64,000 nucleotides of DNA from an uncultured Tateyamaria sp. (lineage in GTDB: Bacteria > Pseudomonadota > Alphaproteobacteria > Rhodobacterales > Rhodobacteraceae): NCBI RefSeq assembly GCF_947494755.1, contig NZ_CANLVZ010000003.1, positions 246,687 through 310,686 on the forward strand. The letters are read 5' to 3'. The first letter of the stretch is position 1. Each line of letters opens with the position of its first letter. The notes beneath the pieces are model-generated. The model searched no databases and was not told the origin of the DNA. It saw only the letters and a list, made by a program, of their open reading frames with translations. Below, piece after piece: positions 54,301-64,000 of this stretch. A program made the position numbers and the translations under genes.

Positions 54301-54523
54301 GCCGAACACTTCGCTTAGCATCTGTAAGCAATATAATTCGGAAACGCTTTTCGTAAGATCGCGTATTTAGTGCGACCCGCATGAGGATTTCTCGTGCGAT
54401 ATCAATTGGACTACGAACTCATTAGGCGTGAGGTTGCCGATGGCAAATACGGGGAGTCCTCCCTAGAGTCAGGACCCATTGATTTTCGTGTAGGTGCGTG
54501 ATTCACGGTTCGAAAACCGAGTG

Positions 54524-54870
54524 GTGACCATGTCTGATCTTGTCTGATTGAGCGACGCGCAGATGGCGCGTCGGCCCCCCTTTTTCCCAGAGCCCCACGG
54601 CAAGCCACCCGTCGATGACAAGCGTGTATTGAGCGAGATTATCTTCATCAATCCCAATGGCTTGCGGTTGGTAAACGCCCCTGCCGCCTATGCCCCCCAA
54701 AGGCGCTCTACAACCGTTGAAAACGGTGGAGCGACAAGGGCATCTTCGCCCAAATGTTGACGGGTCTGGCCGCCAAACACGGCGAACAGAAAACCGGGAT
54801 GATTGATGCGACGTATTTGAGGGCCCACCGGAGAGCGACCAGTATGGGAAAAAAGGGCATTGCACGTCAA
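54524..54870 (+). pseudogene. IS5-family transposase remnant
   Basis: One frame reads LSDAQMARRPPFFPEPHGKP, VDDKRVLSEIIFINPNGLR and APAAYAPQ. After a frameshift near 54705 a second frame reads MLTGLAAKHGEQKTGMIDAT and YLRAHRRATSMG. These are the N-terminal parts of an IS5-type transposase; the catalytic remainder is missing. The 54301-54523 segment shows nothing. Confidence 0.8.
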
Positions 54871-55848
54871 CCGACACTGTTTGGTGAGGTTGCGGTTGTG
54901 CGGTGCTGGGGTCGAATTGGGACGGGTGGATGCTCCATGTCCAGCACATATCCCGACGCAGCACATGCGACTGAGGCATGCGCTGATCTGGAGCGCCGGA
55001 AGTGTCGCCGCGGGTAAGTTACAGCCAGCGATCAGGCAGGTGTGTCCTTATTTTTGTTGGAACATCTTGAGTTGGTAACTCGCATTGGTCACGCGTTCAA
55101 TCTGTACTGCCAGGCGGGATTGGCGATGTCAGTGCCACAGCAGGAACCGCATGCGACGGGTCGGCGACAAGGGCCGTCAGTTCCAAGTATTCCAAAACAG
55201 TTTCCGAAGAATCTGAAAGATGGATGGGGCGACATCGGGATAGCACGAAATGCGATTGAGCTGAAATTCACAGGCCATGGCTGCTTTAAAAGAGGAAAAC
55301 GCCTGCCGCGGTTTTCTGGCTTAAAATTCTGGGGGAGGTGGCTCTACCAGGCCGCGAGTAATATCGCGCAGTAATGTTGGAGTGAAACATGAATTTACTG
55401 AGCTATTCGACGGGCACTCATTCTGTTCGTGATTCGCCAAACGCGACTGATGAGGCACCTTGGGCGCAGGCATCCGACCAAGGCCGGGTTGGGTCGTGTA
55501 GCTCTGGGACTGCGTTGCGTTGCCCGGCAAAACTAGCGAACAATCAATGCAAGCAGGCGTCTGCTTTTCAGTTCATCCTTCTCGTGCATTCCGTTTCGAG
55601 TGACGTGAAGCAAGCACCCTGTTTCGGCTTGAACTTGTTACGAACCACGGATGACATGTTGCGCAAGATCATAATGTTCTTGCGACCGCTAAGATGGCCA
55701 GGAACACATCTGTTCGCCTGATCACATCTTATCGCCACTCATCAATTCCCTTCAATGCCGGTCATTGGGGGTTCTCGGCGTTCAGTTTTTTCATCTCCCA
55801 AGTGTTGAAGGTTCACGCCGCACTTGACGTACAAAGAAGCAGCAAAAC
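54871..55848. other. Gap with degenerate DNA
   Basis: No frame with recognisable motifs. The segment follows the IS5 remnant and probably contains further decayed mobile DNA. A frame at 55389-55721 has no clear ribosome site and low-complexity composition and is not called. Confidence 0.4.
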
Positions 55849-58800
55849 ATGGCCAATATCACAGGCACCTCAAGCAACGATACCTTGGTTGGAACAGCCG
55901 ATGACGACACGATCACCGGGCTGAGCGGTGACGACTCGATCACCGGCGCTGACGGCAACGATTCAATTCTGGGACAAGGCGGCAACGATACGCTGCGCGG
56001 CAATGCGGGAAACGATACCCTCAACGGCGGACCGGGCGCAAACCTTCTGGATGGGGGTGACGGCAACGACGAGATTTGGACATCTTCTGATGGAGATATC
56101 GTATTGGGTGGGGCCGATGCTGATACCATCATTGTCGCGGGCACCGCGGGAACACGCAGCATTGATGGCGGCACCGGCGACGACAGTATTAACTTCAGCG
56201 ACCCCAGCAATACGTCTGGGGTCAATTATGTCTGGGCAGATGACACAACGGCAAATTTCAGCGGGGGCGTTGGCGGGAGCGGCACCGTTACAAATGTCGA
56301 AAACGTCACCGGGTCCGGCACCGCTGATGTACTAGACGCAAGTGCGACAACCCAAGGCGTCACCGCGAGCGGCTTTGCGGGGAATGATTCCCTTGCCGGT
56401 GGCAGTGGAGCCGACAAACTGGATGGCGGCACGGGCGATGACACCATTCTGGGTGGCGATGGGAATGACGTCATCACAGCCGGCGGCGACAATGACTCGC
56501 TCGAAGGCGGCGGCGGCGATGATACAATCAACGCCGGAATTGGTGATGATACGCTGCTTGGTGGCGTTGGCAGCGACAGGCTACTTGCCGGGAGCGGAAA
56601 TGACCTCGTCGATGGTGGCGCTGGTGACGACTTTATATCCGGACTCAACGACAACGACACCATTTTCGGAGGTGGCGGCGACGATACGATTTCCGGCGGC
56701 GCAGGCGATGACTCGACCGAAGGTGGCGACGGCAACGACTCCTTTACGGGTGGGACTGGCAACGATACCGCCATAGGTGGCGATGGGAATGATACAATTC
56801 GCGGCGGTGACGGCGACGATGTCAGTCGGGGCGGAGCTGGCGATGACCTGTTTACCGGGCGTGCTGGCAACGACCTGATCTCGGGCAGTGATGGTGACAC
56901 CGATGATAGAGACCGTTTGGTGTACAGCGACGGCACCGGGCTGAGCGTCATTTTCAGCAATTCCGAAGACGGCACCGTCACCGGCGCTCAGATCGACACC
57001 GATACTTTCGACGAAATCGAACAGATTGATCTCGCGGGTGGTGATGACAGCGCGGACTATCGCACTGCAACAAACGGCGCGACCGGTTCGTCTGACATTC
57101 GCTTTAGAGAGGGCGATGACACGCTGTTTGCCACGACGACAGAAGGTAACTTTGACGGAGGAAACGATACGGACCTCGTGTCGTTTGATGCTGTGTCCTT
57201 CGATGTGGACGTCGACCTCGAGGCTGGCACCGCTGTTGGGCGCGGTGTGGTAGGTGGTCCTTCCGCCAGCGTTACCAACTTTGAGAATGCCACGGGCGGT
57301 ACGGGCGATGACAGTCTGACGGGTGACGAGGGTGCCAATGTTCTGATCGGGCTGGACGGTGACGACACGTTGTCGGGCGGGGCCGGGAACGACACCTTAG
57401 ACGGTGGTGCCGGCGATGATGTGCTGGACGGGGGCGATGATGATGATCTGCTGAGCGGCGGAACTGGTCAAAACGATGTCTCGGGCGGGGCCGGTAACGA
57501 TACGATCCTTGCCGTAAATACAGAGGGAACAATTGATGGGGGCGACGGTATCGACGTCCTTTCGTTCGAAAACGCAACCTTCTCGGGTTCCTTTGGCGTC
57601 AATGTTAATCTTGATGACGGCAATGTTTCTGCCCAGTTTGGAAGGCCGGCGACGGCGAGCGTTGCGAACATTGAACATGTCATAGGCACTGCGCAGCGAG
57701 ACAACATCACCGGCGACTCCGGGGCGAATACATTGGACGGCGGTGATGGCGGCGATACCCTCGATGGCGGGAGCGGCGATGATCTGATCATCGGTGGCGC
57801 AGGTATTGACACGCTGAGAGGCGGTCAAGGCACAGACACCATTCTGGGCGGTGACGGTAGCGACAGAATCATCAGCCAGTTGGGGTCTTCGAGGCGCTTG
57901 GAAAGCGATGTCATCATCGGCGGTGAGAGTGATCCTGCTGATATTGACCGCCTTATATATGCCGGCTCGCCAAGCGTTGTCGTGGATATCTCAGGCGCAG
58001 AAAGCGGCACGGTTACACACGGTGGGAGCGGTCAAGAGACATTTGAAGAAATAGAAGTCGTTCAGCTTGGAAATGCGTCGGACACGGTCAACATCAATGT
58101 GGACCCTGCCGATGACGTTCTGGAAATCCAACTTGGAAGCGGCAATGACGTTGTCAACGCAGGCAATGCAAATATAAATTTTGTCGGGCAATCTGGCGAT
58201 GATCGCCTGAACTTCGGCGCGATCACCGATGACCTTAACGTCAATCTGGAAACAGGCGATGTTTCTCAAAGTGACGGGGCCACGACAATTTCGGGTCGGG
58301 CGATACAATTCAGCCAAGCGACCGGTGGTAGTGGCGATGACACTCTTGTCGGTACGAGTGGATCATCTTCGCTTGCTCCGAATTCCAACCTCCTCGATGG
58401 TGGCGCTGGCGACGACAGCATTCAGGGGCTTGACGGCAATGACACCCTTTTGGGTGGTGCCGGGAACGACACGCTGGAAGGTGGCGCGGGAAATGACGAA
58501 TTGCGCGGCGGCGACGGCGATGACTCTGTCCTTGGCGGTGCTGGCAACGACACCTACTTCGGCGGTAATGGATACGACTATGTCCTAATGGGTGACGGGG
58601 ACGACGTTGTGAACGCCGGCAACGTCGACGATCCCAACGACGCTGAACTCGTCGCCGAACTTGGTGAGGGCAATGACAGTTTCGTCGGGGGCAATGGCTT
58701 CAGTTATGTCGAGGGCGACGACGGTGACGATACGCTGGTGGCGGGCGATTTCGGGGATTCGCTCAGCGGCGGCGCAGGGCAGGACAGCCTGGTCGGAGGG

Positions 58801-60381
58801 ATCGGTTTTGATGAACTTGCCGGCAACGAAGGCGACGACACAATCTCGGGCGGGCTGGACGATGACGCAATCAGCGGCGGCGACGGCAATGATCTTCTTT
58901 CGGGCGACGAAGGCAACGACGCCATTTCTGGTGGAGCGGGAGATGACACGCTCCTTGGTGGCGCTGGCGATGATCGACTTGTTGGCTTTGTTGGTTCGAA
59001 CTTCATGGATGGCGGCGATGGTAATGATCGTCTGGACATCGGCTTTTCGGGGACCGCTACGACCTTCAATAATACATTGTTCGGTGGCGCGGGTGACGAC
59101 ACTATCAGCGGCGGCGACGTCGACACGCGGGGAACCAATGTTGTCGATGCTGGAACCGGCAACGACTCGGTCGTTCTGGGGAGCCAAACCGACTCCGTTG
59201 AATTGGGCGATGGGAACGACTCGTTTGCGTCCACCGGCGGCCAAGACACCGTGTCGGGTGGAGCAGGCAGCGACACTATCCGTGGCGGACTGGACAATGA
59301 CGACTTCGATGGCGGCGCGGATAACGACGAAATCGATGGACGAGACGGGGATGATACACTGGCCGGCGGGGCCGGTGACGATACCATTGACGGCGGCGCT
59401 GGCGATGACGTTATTACCTTTGGGACGGGTGTTGATAAGGCGGTAGGTGGCTCAGGCGCGGATACGTTTGTCCTCGCCGATGGAGCCGGTGCCAATTCGA
59501 TTTCCGATTTTGTCCTGGGACAAGACGTTTTGGATGTCACCGCAGTAGCGAGTGCGCTGGCGAAATTTTCAGGCCAACCGGTGCGGCCCGGGGAAGTCGT
59601 CGTCACCAACAATGCCCCTGAAGCAGGCTTTCCGGGAGGCAGCCAAACTCTGACATTCCCCGACGGCACGTCTGTCGTCGTTCCGGCGGGTACAGTTCGC
59701 ACCAATGATGCAAGTGATCAGATCGAAGATCTGATATCAGCCGGGGTCGTTTGTTTTGCACGCGATACAGCCATTCTGACCGTAAATGGCATCACTCCGG
59801 TGCAGGATCTTCGGGTCGGGGATCGGGTTCAGACTGTTGATCGGGGAATTCAGCCCATCGTCTGGATCGGATGCCGCCGAGTGCGCGCGCGGTGGCACAA
59901 CGCGCCGATTTACTTTGCGCCCGGCTCGTTCGGCAGCACCCAGGCTATCACGGTGTCACCGCAGCACCGCATGTTGGTGCGCGGACCGGAAATCGAGCTG
60001 ATGTTCGGCGAGTTGGAAGTATTTGTCGCAGCCAAGGATCTGATCGACGGCGTTCGTGTCAAACGCCAAACAGCGCCATGGGTCGAATATTGGCATGTTA
60101 TGTTTGAAAACCATCAGGTGATCTTTGCCAATGGATACCAAACCGAAAGCTTCTATCCGGGCCAGCAAGCCATGGCTGCGCTCTCCGTCGCGGATCGTGA
60201 TCGCCTCCTGAGCGTGATGCCAGACCTGAGAACACAACCAGATCACATTGCGTACGGCGGTTTGGCCCGCAGCGAACTCACTTCACGTGAAGGCAAGTTG
60301 CTTGCGGTCCAATCTGCGAAGGAGAGGCAAGGTAGAGCACAACCCGAAGTTCAGCTGTTCGGCGTGACTGCGATCGTTTGA
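55849..60381 (+). CDS. RTX repeat protein with C-terminal Hint domain
   Basis: 1510 residues. Nonapeptide RTX repeats (GGxGxDxxx, for example GGAGNDTLDGGAGDD) fill most of residues 1-1250 in several blocks, with beta-rich spacers between. They bind calcium outside the cell. From Cys1302 (CFARDTAILTVNGITPVQDL) to about 1440 lies a Hint-like domain with VSPQHRMLV and a WHVMFENHQVIFANG segment, which in Roseobacters often ends RTX proteins and can self-cleave or splice. No type I secretion genes are in the window, and no signal peptide is seen, so export is presumably by a T1SS elsewhere. Confidence 0.9.
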   Translation: MANITGTSSNDTLVGTADDDTITGLSGDDSITGADGNDSILGQGGNDTLRGNAGNDTLNGGPGANLLDGGDGNDEIWTSSDGDIVLGGADADTIIVAGTAGTRSIDGGTGDDSINFSDPSNTSGVNYVWADDTTANFSGGVGGSGTVTNVENVTGSGTADVLDASATTQGVTASGFAGNDSLAGGSGADKLDGGTGDDTILGGDGNDVITAGGDNDSLEGGGGDDTINAGIGDDTLLGGVGSDRLLAGSGNDLVDGGAGDDFISGLNDNDTIFGGGGDDTISGGAGDDSTEGGDGNDSFTGGTGNDTAIGGDGNDTIRGGDGDDVSRGGAGDDLFTGRAGNDLISGSDGDTDDRDRLVYSDGTGLSVIFSNSEDGTVTGAQIDTDTFDEIEQIDLAGGDDSADYRTATNGATGSSDIRFREGDDTLFATTTEGNFDGGNDTDLVSFDAVSFDVDVDLEAGTAVGRGVVGGPSASVTNFENATGGTGDDSLTGDEGANVLIGLDGDDTLSGGAGNDTLDGGAGDDVLDGGDDDDLLSGGTGQNDVSGGAGNDTILAVNTEGTIDGGDGIDVLSFENATFSGSFGVNVNLDDGNVSAQFGRPATASVANIEHVIGTAQRDNITGDSGANTLDGGDGGDTLDGGSGDDLIIGGAGIDTLRGGQGTDTILGGDGSDRIISQLGSSRRLESDVIIGGESDPADIDRLIYAGSPSVVVDISGAESGTVTHGGSGQETFEEIEVVQLGNASDTVNINVDPADDVLEIQLGSGNDVVNAGNANINFVGQSGDDRLNFGAITDDLNVNLETGDVSQSDGATTISGRAIQFSQATGGSGDDTLVGTSGSSSLAPNSNLLDGGAGDDSIQGLDGNDTLLGGAGNDTLEGGAGNDELRGGDGDDSVLGGAGNDTYFGGNGYDYVLMGDGDDVVNAGNVDDPNDAELVAELGEGNDSFVGGNGFSYVEGDDGDDTLVAGDFGDSLSGGAGQDSLVGGIGFDELAGNEGDDTISGGLDDDAISGGDGNDLLSGDEGNDAISGGAGDDTLLGGAGDDRLVGFVGSNFMDGGDGNDRLDIGFSGTATTFNNTLFGGAGDDTISGGDVDTRGTNVVDAGTGNDSVVLGSQTDSVELGDGNDSFASTGGQDTVSGGAGSDTIRGGLDNDDFDGGADNDEIDGRDGDDTLAGGAGDDTIDGGAGDDVITFGTGVDKAVGGSGADTFVLADGAGANSISDFVLGQDVLDVTAVASALAKFSGQPVRPGEVVVTNNAPEAGFPGGSQTLTFPDGTSVVVPAGTVRTNDASDQIEDLISAGVVCFARDTAILTVNGITPVQDLRVGDRVQTVDRGIQPIVWIGCRRVRARWHNAPIYFAPGSFGSTQAITVSPQHRMLVRGPEIELMFGELEVFVAAKDLIDGVRVKRQTAPWVEYWHVMFENHQVIFANGYQTESFYPGQQAMAALSVADRDRLLSVMPDLRTQPDHIAYGGLARSELTSREGKLLAVQSAKERQGRAQPEVQLFGVTAIV

Positions 60382-60900
60382 AGCGGGTTCCGCGTTTTGA
60401 GCGCCTTATTTACCATACGAGCGCGTATAAACTTCAGAACGTATCTCCGGTCGGGCTGAAAAGGGCCCTGACTGCCGGATGCTGACAGAATGCCAGTCGT
60501 AGCGATGGTGCGTGACCGGCGGTTCGCGCAGCACGACGAGAGATTGAAGCCCGAATCATAATGGGACACCATATTGGTTCCACAGCCACGACGTCGCCAC
60601 CAAACGCTCCCAACGGATTTGCGAGCTGCGAACGAGCAGGGATTTTCCAAGGACCCCACATACTGCACCCCTTGTATAGCCACAGGGCGGATAACCCATT
60701 GCAAGCAGACACGTTTCCGCAAGGGTAGTTAGGTTAAGAACACGCGAGGTCAAACTGAAGATAGCTCGGAGGGCAGATCAGTGCCAGCCAGCATGCCGCC
60801 ACAATTTCGACACATTTATTGTTGGGTTAAATTGACATTTTTAGTGTATACTTTGGTTTACAGTCCGGGGGAGGGCTTGATTGTTTGCAAGGGGTAAGGG
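60382..60900. other. Gap after RTX gene
   Basis: No gene or repeat recognised. TTGACA and TATACT lie near 60835 and 60850, but their nine-base spacing is too short for a standard promoter. Confidence 0.4.
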
Positions 60901-61806
60901 ATGGGTCTACATTTATTGAATCGGGGTGAGATAAAGCTAGATTTTGAAAGCTGGCCACCGCTTGAGAGAGAAGTAACCGTTGGTGACGTCAGAATGCTAT
61001 GCCTGCCAGCAGGCAAAGTTGATATCGTTGCACGCCGTGCGTCGCACACGATCAACATTGCTTTGAACTCAAATCGCGTGAATATGGCGTTCAATTCAGA
61101 CAAGATGTCAGAATTTTCGATTGCATCGGGGTCAATGGGGTACTTTCCCAAAAGCTCTACGCTGAAGTTGCAGTGTGAAAACAAGGTTCCTGAGTACCTT
61201 ATCGAAATTGGGGATCAGACCATACGTAACTGGAAAGAAGAAGCAGGGCTTACCGAACTGGTTCCATTCGAAGAACGCAACCCATATCAATTGGATATGC
61301 CGGCTGCCGATTTGGCCCGGCTAGGCCTGCACCACTTGTCAAACCGCGATGCCGGAACGCCTGCGGACAAGTTGATGTGCGAGGCTATAATACTGGGTAT
61401 TTCAGCACGGTTTGTAAATTTGGCTAGCGCGGCAAATTTGAACCGAGAGATGTCAACAGCGCAGAGTTGGATTCATCAGCACAGCAAGGATCGCCTAAAG
61501 ACCTCAATTGAATACGCCTTTGAAAACTTGTCTAATCGCGACCTAAGAATTTCAGACATGGCGAACGTTGCTGGTATATCAAGTTGTCATTACTCTGAAG
61601 TGTTTAAAGAGGCATATGGGTGTACACCCTACGCCTTTATCAAAGAAGAGCGATTAAAGTATGCCAAGGATCTCATCCTACATTCGCGCCTGTCCATTAG
61701 TGAGATTTCCTATGCTTGCGCATTTTCCAGCCAATCTCATTTGACGACGGCCTTGAGTGCCCGTTTCGGAGCATCACCAGGTCAATTGCGAAGATCAAGA
61801 TACTAG
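60901..61806 (+). CDS. AraC-family regulator
   Basis: 301 residues. The C-terminal 100 form two AraC helix-turn-helices: LRISDMANVAGISSCHYSEV and FKEAYGCTPYAFIKEERLKY, then SISEISYACAFSSQSHLTTA with RFGASPGQLRRSR. The N-terminal 200 residues are a sensor-like domain without known family. It is followed after 18 bases by a second, similar regulator. Targets may include the RTX gene. Confidence 0.9.
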   Translation: MGLHLLNRGEIKLDFESWPPLEREVTVGDVRMLCLPAGKVDIVARRASHTINIALNSNRVNMAFNSDKMSEFSIASGSMGYFPKSSTLKLQCENKVPEYLIEIGDQTIRNWKEEAGLTELVPFEERNPYQLDMPAADLARLGLHHLSNRDAGTPADKLMCEAIILGISARFVNLASAANLNREMSTAQSWIHQHSKDRLKTSIEYAFENLSNRDLRISDMANVAGISSCHYSEVFKEAYGCTPYAFIKEERLKYAKDLILHSRLSISEISYACAFSSQSHLTTALSARFGASPGQLRRSRY

Positions 61807-61824
61807 ATATCGGCACCTGGGTTA

Positions 61825-62691
61825 ATGCAAAGTAGTACATCGTCTTTCAATTCTTCTGATGACCGTAAGGTCCACAGACGTGTTCCACAGGTTCAACACG
61901 AATTGAAGACAAAAACTGCGCGCATTGTCGCTCTTCCAGCAGGACCGGTAGATGCAGTTTTCGATTTAGACAATGCCGTCATAGATGTGAATTTTTTACC
62001 GCTATTTGTAATTTCTGCGCTTAATTCTGGGCGCAAACACGCAGTACTAATACCCGCACGGTCATTTGCCTATTTTCCACGTGGAACATTTAGTCGGATT
62101 AGGTGCGATAATCACGCGCTACGATGTATTCTTGAAATCGATGGAAAAATTGATGAGAAATACTTTGGATCATTGCGTAATGATCAAAGGTTATTTAATT
62201 TTCAGAACACCTATGTTGTAGATGACAGCGTTTCAATTGCAGGAATGGCTGCCATAAATTACCTAAAACAAAAACACGAAAGTGACGAATTATCGGTCAG
62301 GAGGACAGTCGAATCTTTCATATTGAGCGTTATTTCAAGGGCGGTTGAAAAGTTTCGCCCAATATCTGATGATTGTCGACGGATCTCGCGACCTGCCAGG
62401 CGGGACCGAAAAATGATGTTGATCTTGGTCGCTTTGCGCGACATTCATTATAAAATTTCTGACGCAAATCTCCGAGTTCAAGACTTGGCAGACAAAGTTT
62501 CCATGGATCATTCCAGCTTTCAGCATCAGTTTTTTAGGGAGGTCGCTATGAGCCCGGAGCAGTATATCGCCCGCACGCGCAAGCTACGTGCCCAAGCACT
62601 AATTGATGGTGGGGAATTATCCTTGGAAACGGTGGTGGAGCAGACCGGTTTTGAGAATGTCGACGCCATGCTTCGAGCGATGGAAGACTGA
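61825..62691 (+). CDS. AraC-like regulator, paralogue of the preceding gene
   Basis: 288 residues with the same layout as the upstream gene: a similar N-terminal domain (TARIVALPAGPVDAVFDLDN matches LCLPAGKVDIVARRAS) and a C-terminal AraC-type region (LRVQDLADKVSMDHSSFQHQ, then FFREVAMSPEQYIARTRKLR). The second helix-turn-helix is less well conserved (LETVVEQTGFENVDAMLRAM) and the end is short. It looks like a diverged tandem copy. Confidence 0.8.
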   Translation: MQSSTSSFNSSDDRKVHRRVPQVQHELKTKTARIVALPAGPVDAVFDLDNAVIDVNFLPLFVISALNSGRKHAVLIPARSFAYFPRGTFSRIRCDNHALRCILEIDGKIDEKYFGSLRNDQRLFNFQNTYVVDDSVSIAGMAAINYLKQKHESDELSVRRTVESFILSVISRAVEKFRPISDDCRRISRPARRDRKMMLILVALRDIHYKISDANLRVQDLADKVSMDHSSFQHQFFREVAMSPEQYIARTRKLRAQALIDGGELSLETVVEQTGFENVDAMLRAMED

Positions 62692-62899
62692 GCTACGTCT
62701 ATATGTGTGCTTCCATGGATTGATCTCGGATATCCTCTTTGAAACGAAGATAAGTCGCTTTGTCAGAGAGCAGATCATTAGGGTGCTGTGGAGTTGGAGT
62801 TCCCACGGTTTGATGGATACTTCCCTGCTGATGGCTTGCAATTTTCTATGCCGAGGATGTTCGACCCGTACCATATGTGCCCTATGAGTTGAGGTGCTC

Positions 62900-63900
62900 C
62901 TAGATTTGTAAATGCTTTGCTTGGTAGTTTTGGAAGCGAATGGAGTGGGCAAAACTTGGTGATGAGGCTGCGAGCTGGGCGACGGTTAGTCGACCGTCGA
63001 GGGCCGCTGGTCCGGTGATTGCGACGCGATGAGCACCTTCGTGAGGACCACCTCCTACGACGTTTTTTGCCCATGCGGGTGTTGCCGATGTCATCAACGC
63101 AGCCCTCAAACGGCACGCCTTACAAATTCGGCAGTGCAGGTTCGCCATCTGAGATCACGGTCACTTTGCGCTGACCGTCCCAGCCCTGCGCGATCAGGTC
63201 ATGTCGGAGCTGCTGTTTTTAGAAGAACCGGCGGCTTGCTGCACGAGGCTAAGCCGCCGGCTCATATTGGAGCTTTCAGTCTTGCCGACTACAACATCAA
63301 GGTGACGTTTCTGGTATCCAGGTCGACAACGAATGTGCGCACCATGCAGGAAAACGGTCAGTGGCGCTGGCCGCACGATTGTATCTGCGTGTGATCGGCT
63401 TGAGTGCTTATGGTCGAGTTCGTCGGCGACGCGACCCAAGCGGTTTCGAACAGTCTGTTCGACTGAGCCGAACAGGGCGGGAACATTTCGATCAATCGAG
63501 CGGCTCCCCGAAACGAGTACCTCGCTCCCAATTCAGCCTGCAGGTGCCGAAGTTCGGCAGTCGCACGGTCAGAGAAAAGCCCGGCAAGTGGTGATTGCGG
63601 TCCAGATTTTGCGATCCCGACCGGTTGGCAACGACAGCGTCGAAGCCTTGGCCACGTCACCTGAATTCGCCCGAAAAGAGTGTCGAGAATACGGCCTCAA
63701 TCATCATGGATTGCGCGTTGTTTGTCACAGGCATCGCATTTCCGGCGAGCCTCTATTGCTTCACCGACCTGATCTTGCACAATCGCTTCCTGCAAGCGCC
63801 TCAACACTGTCTTTGCGTCGTCAAGCGGAAGCCCCAAGTTCTCAGAACCAAACTCGTCCGGCGCACGGCGAAGTCGACCGATATTGCGCCTCTTGGTGTC
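62900..63900 (-). pseudogene. ISKra4-family transposase remnant
   Basis: Pieces in several minus-strand frames match an ISKra4-type transposase: LGARYSFRGAARLIEMFPPC, NRLGRVADELDHKH, GAHIRCRPGYQKRHLDVVV, RRLSLVQQAA, and QGWDGQRKVTVISDGEPALP. Frameshifts and stops separate them, so it is not functional. The segment 62692-62899 before it shows nothing. Confidence 0.78.
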
Positions 63901-63942
63901 TGCATGGATTTGTCCCGTTTTTGTGCCGCCCCAAGTGCTCGT

Positions 63943-64000
63943 TTAGGCCACTTTCCGTTCGAAAGCGACAGGGCTTTTCCAGCCCAGTGCTGAGTGTCGT
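63943..64000 (-). CDS. IS3-family transposase OrfB, C-terminal end only
   Basis: The minus strand from the window edge reads RHSALGWKSPVAFERKVA and stops at 63943-63945, the usual end of an IS3 OrfB (RPHSALGxxSP pattern). The rest is outside the window. Confidence 0.8.
   Translation of the reverse strand, partial: RHSALGWKSPVAFERKVA

Noticed and set aside
55389..55721. 110-codon plus-strand frame
   Set aside because: No motif or clear ribosome site and it lies in decayed DNA.
58704..59705. Minus-strand 333-codon Pro/Ser-rich frame
   Set aside because: Reverse frame of RTX repeats; composition arises from the repeated Gly-Asp codons.
60831..60856. TTGACA/TATACT pair upstream of the first AraC gene
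   Set aside because: Spacing of nine bases is too short for a sigma-70 promoter.

Overview
The window looks like a chromosome segment of a marine alphaproteobacterium of the Rhodobacteraceae (Roseobacter group). The evidence is the order and sequence style of dxs-ispA-xseB, the petRP regulator pair, a three-gene petABC cytochrome bc1 operon with a three-haem-ligand Rieske/cyt b/cyt c1 set, and an RTX protein ending in a Hint domain. This is inferred from gene content, not from a marker search.

Bases 1-22056 are ordinary core genome: isoprenoid synthesis (dxs, ispA), xseB, a deacetylase-family hydrolase, petR/petP, a branched-chain aminotransferase, an App1-like phosphatase, an EamA exporter, a DM13 protein with a divergent TetR regulator, aroC, a TPP-riboswitch thiBPQ operon, an FMN-riboswitch ribH, a PaiB-like protein, a GST, petABC, mtaB, dapF and tRNA-Lys(UUU).

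Bases 22069-50791 are best explained as one 28.7-kb Tn7-like transposon inserted 12 bp beyond the CCA end of tRNA-Lys. The ends carry imperfect inverted repeats (16/24 at the tips, 18/24 at an inner site) and are flanked by TTTTT on both sides. The right end carries tnsA-tnsB-tnsC-tniQ/tnsD. No cas gene or CRISPR array was seen. The cargo is a set of compact modules: (1) a thymidylate-synthase-like enzyme, an ImmA/IrrE peptidase and a deoxyribosyltransferase-like protein, with a convergent nucleoside-kinase-like ATPase and a uracil-DNA-glycosylase-like protein; (2) a HigB-like/XRE-ImmA pair and a broken higBA; (3) a multi-ubiquitin, E1-like, DUF6527 operon; (4) a RiPP-type cluster with a 61-residue peptide ending in Asp, an MNIO (DUF692) enzyme and partner, a B12-type radical SAM enzyme, a methyltransferase split by IS66, and a SPASM radical SAM enzyme; (5) an HNH endonuclease with an XRE regulator; (6) a five-gene ParA/membrane/phosphoesterase operon.

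Bases 50792-64000 are more accessory DNA: a sequence related to the left end of the transposon, a gene cut by an IS3 element, an orphan peptide-binding protein, IS5 and ISKra4 debris, a 1510-residue RTX/Hint protein, two tandem AraC-type regulators, and the tail of another IS3 transposase at the window edge.

The strongest candidates for undescribed biology are the RiPP cluster and the nucleotide-metabolism module, both carried by the putative tRNA-targeting Tn7-like element.
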